A stretch of 20,821 nt of DNA, taken from the NCBI GenBank assembly GCA_039105265.1, contig JAPFFF010000519.1:1-20821 (forward strand), written 5' to 3'. Of the stretch, positions 15,053 through 20,821 are shown piece by piece. Every line of letters starts with the position of its first letter. Within the stretch, counting starts at the first letter, position 1. The DNA is from Tritrichomonas musculus. Taxonomy: Eukaryota; Parabasalia; Tritrichomonadida; Tritrichomonadidae. A program made the translations under genes and the position numbers. The notes under the pieces were generated by a model, which was not told where the DNA came from, made no database searches, and was given only the letters and a program-made list of their open reading frames with translations.

Positions 15053-18000
15053 ATGTCTTTAGCACTGTATTCTTGTAAAAGTAAAGAAGCATATAAATTA
15101 AGATCAAATGATATAGAAATAAGTATTAATGAAGATGAACAAATTAATTTCGAAAATACAAACGATCCTGAAAAAATGGTTCAATTCAATTGTATATATA
15201 ATAAAGATGAGATTACTACTCTTTTAGGTACACAGGGTTTCACACCAGAACAATTTGTTGAACTCCCTATTTCTGGCGGATATAAATTATATCATTTTAA
15301 TGATGAAAACTTTAATACTATTTCTAATGAAGGTTATTGTGCAACATATAAAAAATTATTTGAATTATTAAATACTAGTACTAAAAATTTAAATTCATTA
15401 CTTAATAAATTAGGATCTAATATAAAATTTCTTCAAAATGCTTCATTAACAATAATAGGGAGTGATGAAACAAAAGACGTATCAATTTATAAAAATCTCA
15501 TTTCAGCACTAAATATAAATAACGAAAATATATCAGGTGTAATAAATCATATCTATGAAATAATTTCTTCTATTGATTCATTTTCAGTAGACGAATTTCT
15601 AAAAACAATACTACAAAAAGATGAAGAAATGACATCAATTATATTAAATACTGAAACAAATAATTATATATCAACTCAAGTATCAATAACAAAATATAAA
15701 GAATTAGTATCTGAATTAGAAAAATTAACAATTGTTCTTACTCAAATATTAATAGTTGAACCAACAAATGATTTAACATATATTGAAGAAACGAAAACAA
15801 AGAAAGAAGGACCTGACGAATTATCAAATGATTCAAATCAATATATCTATACATATTCAACTAAATCAAAGCATGTTGATACATTTACAGAATTAATTAA
15901 TCAATTAAGCATTTCAACTTCTAATATTGAAAAATGGGTGACGAAAATAGAACAAATTAAAACTTCAGGTATAGATCCAAATTCTAAATGTTCATTAAAT
16001 GATTTAAAATATATTGATACAACTAATTCAATTAAAACAATTAAACCTAATACATTAAACAATCTAATAACTAAATTAAGCGAAAATAATAATAATCTAC
16101 ATACTTGGTTATCATCTAAAGAAAGTAGTGATAGTGATTTCAATGAATATATAAAGAATTTAAATGATATGGAGTTATTAGTTTGTATGAAGAAAGGTGA
16201 TGAATATGTTTTTCAAAAATTAAAAGTTCATAAAAATGATAAATCTACTACTACCCCTACTGATGCTATTATCGAATCATCTATAGAGGGACAGTTTGTT
16301 GATGAAACTAATAATGTGATATTAGATTTAAACAATTTAGCAGATATTCAAGAATTAGAGAAAAATAATGTAGCTGTTAATATGTCTTTAATTGAATCTA
16401 TTAATGTTGTGTTTGATACTTATAAAACATTAGGAATAGTTATTAAACACACATTTCAGCTTTTAAATAGTTGTGTATTAAGCCCTAGTACTCATTTCGT
16501 AATTAATACATCTAAATTTTTATGGAATAATTATATTTATCCAAGTATTAGATACGGAGTAGATCAATATGGGAGATTAAAGAAATATGTTATTAATTTT
16601 GGAGATGATAATGAATTTATACCTACAAATGTTGAAGATGATTCTTATATTTTGAAATATTTAAAAAATAAAGTGATAGCAACAGAAGAAATAGCTATTA
16701 ATACATGGAATGATTTATATGATTTCTTCAGAGATGCGACTTCAGAATTTTATGTAGTATTTGGTAGCATGTTTCTTACAATAGCTATACTATCACAAGA
16801 TTGCACTGCACCTAATGCAAGAGCATTAGAAGAAGATGATGAACTTGATAATTTAGAAGAAATATTTGAACCTAATAAATATTCTATTGTTGATGTAATA
16901 TACAAATTAAAAAATAAATTATATAATCATATTAAAAATCATCCTTCATCATCAGGTTCTTCATCATCATCTGATTCTAATTTTACTGTTAAAAACGGTT
17001 TCTCTGCTTACGACATAAAAGTTAAAGATTTGTATAATACTACAATGATAATAAATGAAAAGAACTATAATATACTACAAATTAATATTTCAAATGAATT
17101 CTCTGAAATAACTGAGAAAACTAATATTTTTAAAATTATATTGAGAAATAATATTTTATATGACGTAGATGGGAATTTAATGAAAGAATTCTTTATTTAT
17201 ATTAAAAATCAACATATTTATAATCCTGTAATTTCAAGAACTGAAACAAACTCATATAATGTTGTAAATCAGAGTGAAGAAAATAAATTTTATATTGCAT
17301 TTGAAACAATTAATCCTTACGATTTGTATATTAGCGGTGAATTAAGTATTCAATATCTGTTATCACAAGATTCATTGATATCAAATAAACCTACTATTAA
17401 ATGTGATATTATTGAAGCAGAAAATGCATTAAAGTTATACAAGAATGATAATTTATATTTATACTTACCAGATATCATAACTGAAGAAACATTAGAAATA
17501 GAAGCACCTAATTCAAATAAAGTAGAAAAAGAGTTTTATAAAATTATCTATAAAATACCGACCGATTATGTTATTCCGATTAATATGAAATTTATATTTA
17601 AAGAATTTTGTTTTGGTAATGAATGGGACTTAATATGGAATGGATCTAAATGGGTTGAAAATAATTGTAAAGGTTTAATTAGAGGTAAGGTTTCATCTAA
17701 ATTAAGAAAAGTAAATACAAAACAAAACTCTGATGGTGCTATAGGTTGCTTTATTTTAATTAAAGATACAAAAACACATCATTCAATTATACCTGAAAAT
17801 GAAAACGGTTTATTATATAGTTTAATTGAAAACAGTAATATAGATACAACAATTTATTATACGCATAAAGATGAAAGTTATGATGGTGCTTTATATGACG
17901 TAGAATGGTATTTTGATAAAAAATTAAACGGTGCAAAATGTGACGGATATGATATGTTAAATATTTACTTCACATTCGGTAATCTATCGAGTGGTAAGTT

Positions 18001-19321
18001 TAATTACTTAAATATTAAAAAAATAGAATTAACTATTACATTAAAAGGTTCATCTATATCTAATACATTGTCATTTGAAAGTACTGGTGTAAGACGAACA
18101 ACTAAAAACGACAGAGCATATATTGATCTCGTACCGATTATAGATACTATTGAACAACTTGCTTATAAATGGGAGTACTCTAATATTAAATCTAGAGATA
18201 TTGAACTGTATTTAAGAAAAGATTTAGTAGATCCAATCGAGGAAATAAACTGGGATCCAAACACTAACCCATTTCAATATATAATTCGAAATCAATTTTA
18301 TGAAATTACACCTAGACCTGATGCTGCTTCAACATTATATACTGATTTTAATATTACATCATCCAAAATAATAACTGCTGATAATATTACAACAATGAGA
18401 AGTGATTTAAATGTTGTTTCAAATAATTATGATGTAATGAATTATGATGTATCAAAAATAAGAAAAGAAGTAAATACATTAAATACACAAATGGCTATAC
18501 AAATAATGAAAACACAATATTTAGAACAAGCTGTTAATTCTATACAAGTTTCTAATGCAATAAAACTTGCTTTTTCTACACCTATGGCTGTATTAGGTGC
18601 GATAGGTTTAGCTGTATCTGCTGTAGGTGTAGATTTCGGTGTTCATACTATTTATAACGGTAATGATGTTACTAACTTAAATGAAGAGCAACTACAATTA
18701 AATTATCCAGATGCTGATACTTCAAATATACAAAATGTAGATGCTGGAGAAATAAATCAAGTTGTTGGTAGTATAGGTGCTGAACCTGATTTATTAAATA
18801 GTTATTGGAATCAATATAGAGATTTAGTTATGGATTTAGATATGTGGGATGGAAATGAAGAAATGTGCGATCAAATATTTAATCAATTAAATGAATTAGT
18901 ACAAACAATAGATAGAGAATTTCCAGGAGCTGAACTACCACCATGGGTATCAGTAATCGTACATGCACCTGATGTTCGTCTGTTATCAGTTGAAACAAAT
19001 ACAGTTACAGATCAACAAATACTAAATACTTTAATGAAATGGTGTGAAAAAGAATATAAAAGATTAGATGATCCAACAAAGTTTAAAGATAATTTTTATA
19101 ACCCTGATAAAGCTGTATTATCATTATCAGCTACTATAGATATATGTAATAGAATGAGAGATTCAATGAAATTACCGATAATGATATTAGCTAAAAATAT
19201 TGAAGCTCTTAATAAAGTTAACATGAATGAATATTATAAGAAGAGTGAAGTCGATGAATTAATAAAAACATATGAAAATAGAATAAGTGCATTAGAAAAG
19301 AAATGTGCAAATATAGAGTAA
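15053..19321 (+). CDS. Giant fibre-like protein
   Basis: The protein has 1422 residues. No catalytic motif was found. The first ~640 residues are Asn/Ser/Thr-rich with many short helices. A Ser-rich linker (PSSSGSSSSSDSN, about 630-643) divides it from a C-terminal half rich in predicted beta strands (e.g. FCFGNEWDLIWNGSKW, about 852-867). That half is shared with the next gene. Hydrophobic segments occur at about 566-580 (VVFGSMFLTIAIL) and 1174-1196 (MAVLGAIGLAVSAVG), the latter after a coiled-coil stretch. The end, YYKKSEVDELI (about 1395-1405) followed by a short coiled coil, is the classic 'Y.K.EvD.li' signature of tail-fibre trimerisation regions. The likely role is a surface fibre for attachment. 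Location next to the penton-like gene supports this; no homologue is named. Confidence 0.65.
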   Translation: MSLALYSCKSKEAYKLRSNDIEISINEDEQINFENTNDPEKMVQFNCIYNKDEITTLLGTQGFTPEQFVELPISGGYKLYHFNDENFNTISNEGYCATYKKLFELLNTSTKNLNSLLNKLGSNIKFLQNASLTIIGSDETKDVSIYKNLISALNINNENISGVINHIYEIISSIDSFSVDEFLKTILQKDEEMTSIILNTETNNYISTQVSITKYKELVSELEKLTIVLTQILIVEPTNDLTYIEETKTKKEGPDELSNDSNQYIYTYSTKSKHVDTFTELINQLSISTSNIEKWVTKIEQIKTSGIDPNSKCSLNDLKYIDTTNSIKTIKPNTLNNLITKLSENNNNLHTWLSSKESSDSDFNEYIKNLNDMELLVCMKKGDEYVFQKLKVHKNDKSTTTPTDAIIESSIEGQFVDETNNVILDLNNLADIQELEKNNVAVNMSLIESINVVFDTYKTLGIVIKHTFQLLNSCVLSPSTHFVINTSKFLWNNYIYPSIRYGVDQYGRLKKYVINFGDDNEFIPTNVEDDSYILKYLKNKVIATEEIAINTWNDLYDFFRDATSEFYVVFGSMFLTIAILSQDCTAPNARALEEDDELDNLEEIFEPNKYSIVDVIYKLKNKLYNHIKNHPSSSGSSSSSDSNFTVKNGFSAYDIKVKDLYNTTMIINEKNYNILQINISNEFSEITEKTNIFKIILRNNILYDVDGNLMKEFFIYIKNQHIYNPVISRTETNSYNVVNQSEENKFYIAFETINPYDLYISGELSIQYLLSQDSLISNKPTIKCDIIEAENALKLYKNDNLYLYLPDIITEETLEIEAPNSNKVEKEFYKIIYKIPTDYVIPINMKFIFKEFCFGNEWDLIWNGSKWVENNCKGLIRGKVSSKLRKVNTKQNSDGAIGCFILIKDTKTHHSIIPENENGLLYSLIENSNIDTTIYYTHKDESYDGALYDVEWYFDKKLNGAKCDGYDMLNIYFTFGNLSSGKFNYLNIKKIELTITLKGSSISNTLSFESTGVRRTTKNDRAYIDLVPIIDTIEQLAYKWEYSNIKSRDIELYLRKDLVDPIEEINWDPNTNPFQYIIRNQFYEITPRPDAASTLYTDFNITSSKIITADNITTMRSDLNVVSNNYDVMNYDVSKIRKEVNTLNTQMAIQIMKTQYLEQAVNSIQVSNAIKLAFSTPMAVLGAIGLAVSAVGVDFGVHTIYNGNDVTNLNEEQLQLNYPDADTSNIQNVDAGEINQVVGSIGAEPDLLNSYWNQYRDLVMDLDMWDGNEEMCDQIFNQLNELVQTIDREFPGAELPPWVSVIVHAPDVRLLSVETNTVTDQQILNTLMKWCEKEYKRLDDPTKFKDNFYNPDKAVLSLSATIDICNRMRDSMKLPIMILAKNIEALNKVNMNEYYKKSEVDELIKTYENRISALEKKCANIE

Positions 19322-19350
19322 ATGATGTAGTTAATTTTTTTTGGATTTAA

Positions 19351-20821
19351 ATGAGTGATACAACAACTAAATTCATAGGTGATATTCAATTTAAAGTAGG
19401 AGATAGTACACGTAAAGCTAGTCAATTATTAACATTAAGTGATTTAGATGGGTATGTTCAAACCGGGCACTTATTTAATGAAGTAGAAGGTATACCTGAA
19501 TTTAATATTAAAAATAATAATATATTATACGAATCATTTGAATCGAGTACAAATAAATATCATATTCTTAAATTTGTTAATATACCTGATGATTTTATGA
19601 ATAAAGTGAATGAAATAACGACACAAACTAATATTTTTAAAATTGTATTAAGAAAGAATATAGTATATGACACAAATGGTAATTTAGTTAAAGAATTCTA
19701 TATTTATGTAAAAGATAAACAAATATATTCTCCTATTATAACAAAAGGTGAAAATGGTTGCTCTATTAATAATAGTACGATATTTACATATATTAATATC
19801 GCATTTGATGTTAATCTAGATTTTAATCCTTATACATTATGGATGAATGGTGAATTAAGTATTATGAATGAATATTTAACAGATTCATTACAAACAGAGA
19901 AAGCAATAAAATGTTCAATTATTAAAGCTGATAATGCATTAAAACTACATAAGAGTGATGTAATGTATTTATATAAACCAAATACAATTACTGAAGATAA
20001 TGAATATTATAAAATGATTTATAAAATACCTTCTAATTATACTATACCTACTAATCTTCAATTTAAATTTAATGAATACTGTTTTGGTAATAAATGGGAT
20101 TTAATATGGAATGGTACAAAATGGGATGGAAATAACATTCAAGGTAGATCAAACGGTATGATTATCAATAAATGTAATTCAAGAGCTTATAAAAAAAGTA
20201 GTGAAGGCGAACAAGGAGCTATGATTATGATAAAGAAAAGTGAATGGAATTTAAAATTTATAACTGATACTAGTATTGTTGAACAAGAAGGGTATATGCA
20301 ACAATTTTATACGATTTGTTCTAAAAATGATTATATCTTATTTAAAGATGGTTCGTTAAAATCAGCTCATGATTATGGATTATGGATTAGAAGTACTGGT
20401 TTACAATCATTAGATAATAGAGGGTTATCATACACTAAAGATAAGACTTATGATTGGATGTGTTTTTGTGGTGTGTTAATGAAAGAGAAAGCAGATTTAT
20501 TAGATTTATCACAAATTAGTTTGTTATATATGGATTTAATTGCACCTAATTGTGATATAGCAAATAGATTATCGTTTAAATTAGATAATACAACGAAACA
20601 TAATAATACTAAAATCGGTCTATATTATTATTTAGATTTAGTAGGTGTTGATGATACAATAGAAAAAATATTTTATAGATATGAAGATTCTAATATTACA
20701 ACAAGAGATATTGAACTATATTTGAAAAAAGATTTGGTAGATCCAATCGAAGAAGTAAACTGGGATCAACAAACAAACCCTTTTAAATATATTATAGATC
20801 AACAATTTTATGAAATAACTC
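19351..20821 (+). CDS. Second fibre-like protein, N-terminal part, runs off the window
   Basis: An open frame of 490 codons starts at ATG 19351, 29 bases after the preceding gene, and continues past the right edge. The first ~50 residues (MSDTTTKFIGDIQFKVGD, then RKASQLLTLSDLDGYV) are unlike the first fibre. From about residue 50 it is clearly a paralogue of residues ~650-1090 of that protein: QTNIFKIVLRKNIVYD against KTNIFKIILRNNILYD, EYCFGNKWDLIWNGTKW against EFCFGNEWDLIWNGSKW, and RDIELYLKKDLVDPIEEVNW against RDIELYLRKDLVDPIEEINW. The long N-terminal part of the first fibre is not present in it. It probably encodes a second surface fibre with the same shaft or head and a different base. 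Confidence 0.7.
   Translation, partial: MSDTTTKFIGDIQFKVGDSTRKASQLLTLSDLDGYVQTGHLFNEVEGIPEFNIKNNNILYESFESSTNKYHILKFVNIPDDFMNKVNEITTQTNIFKIVLRKNIVYDTNGNLVKEFYIYVKDKQIYSPIITKGENGCSINNSTIFTYINIAFDVNLDFNPYTLWMNGELSIMNEYLTDSLQTEKAIKCSIIKADNALKLHKSDVMYLYKPNTITEDNEYYKMIYKIPSNYTIPTNLQFKFNEYCFGNKWDLIWNGTKWDGNNIQGRSNGMIINKCNSRAYKKSSEGEQGAMIMIKKSEWNLKFITDTSIVEQEGYMQQFYTICSKNDYILFKDGSLKSAHDYGLWIRSTGLQSLDNRGLSYTKDKTYDWMCFCGVLMKEKADLLDLSQISLLYMDLIAPNCDIANRLSFKLDNTTKHNNTKIGLYYYLDLVGVDDTIEKIFYRYEDSNITTRDIELYLKKDLVDPIEEVNWDQQTNPFKYIIDQQFYEIT

Larger units (their letters stand above)
1..20821. mobile_element. Polinton/PLV-like virus-like element, internal part
   Basis: A single compact block carries the hallmark genes of Polintons and Polinton-like viruses: integrase end, A32-like ATPase, probable double-jelly-roll capsid protein, penton-like protein, protein-primed DNA polymerase B, and a primase-SF3 helicase. 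Coding density is high, spacing between many genes is under 60 bases, and there are two strand blocks. Every recognised gene is uninterrupted, so the element looks whole over this stretch and is likely recent or still exogenous. Neither end is seen: the window cuts the integrase on the left and a fibre-like gene on the right, and no terminal inverted repeats are present. The family assignment rests on motif reading, not on a search. Confidence 0.8.

Noticed and set aside
1-20821. Reassigned genetic code, as in ciliates
   Set aside because: TAA, TAG and TGA all end credible genes, and no internal stop is read through in any hallmark gene.

Overview
The window looks like most of an integrating, virus-like DNA element of the Polinton/Maverick and Polinton-like virus (PLV) kind, in or from a microbial eukaryote with very AT-rich DNA. 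The evidence is a set of family hallmark genes in one compact block: the C-terminal end of a retroviral-type integrase, an A32-like packaging ATPase, a probable double-jelly-roll major capsid protein, a probable penton-like minor capsid protein, a protein-primed family B DNA polymerase (pPolB), and a primase fused to a superfamily 3 (SF3) helicase. TAA, TAG and TGA all act as stops, so the standard genetic code is used. No introns are evident. The host cannot be named from this window. All recognised genes read through without interruption, so the element looks whole here and young (or is an exogenous relative). Both window edges cut a gene, and no terminal repeats are visible.

Layout. From 1 to 4198 is a tightly packed + strand block: integrase end, packaging ATPase, a small basic Gly/Ala-rich protein, a charged coiled protein, and the major capsid protein. 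From 4200 to 5030 a NUMOD4/HNH-type endonuclease gene sits between two ~47-base direct repeats. From 5031 to 7992 the primase-helicase gene is flanked by inverted arrays of a ~96-base repeat. From about 7830 to 8612 there is non-coding DNA with iteron-like repeats and a perfect palindrome. From 8745 to 11053 are five small + strand genes, four of them of unknown function; the last encodes an AT-hook-like basic protein. From 11090 to 15033, on the - strand, are pPolB and the penton-like protein. From 15053 to the end are two tandem, related, fibre-like + strand genes; the second runs off the window.

How it fits together. pPolB and the primase-helicase form a replication module. Both of them, and the small gene at 8745, have a TATCACGCTAT-type motif close to their start codon (on the opposite strand in the case of pPolB), suggesting shared early control. 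The capsid genes, ATPase and putative pVI-like protein form a virion module. The two fibre-like genes would supply surface appendages. The integrase would serve integration. No maturation protease of the adenain/Ulp1 kind was recognised here; it may lie outside the window.
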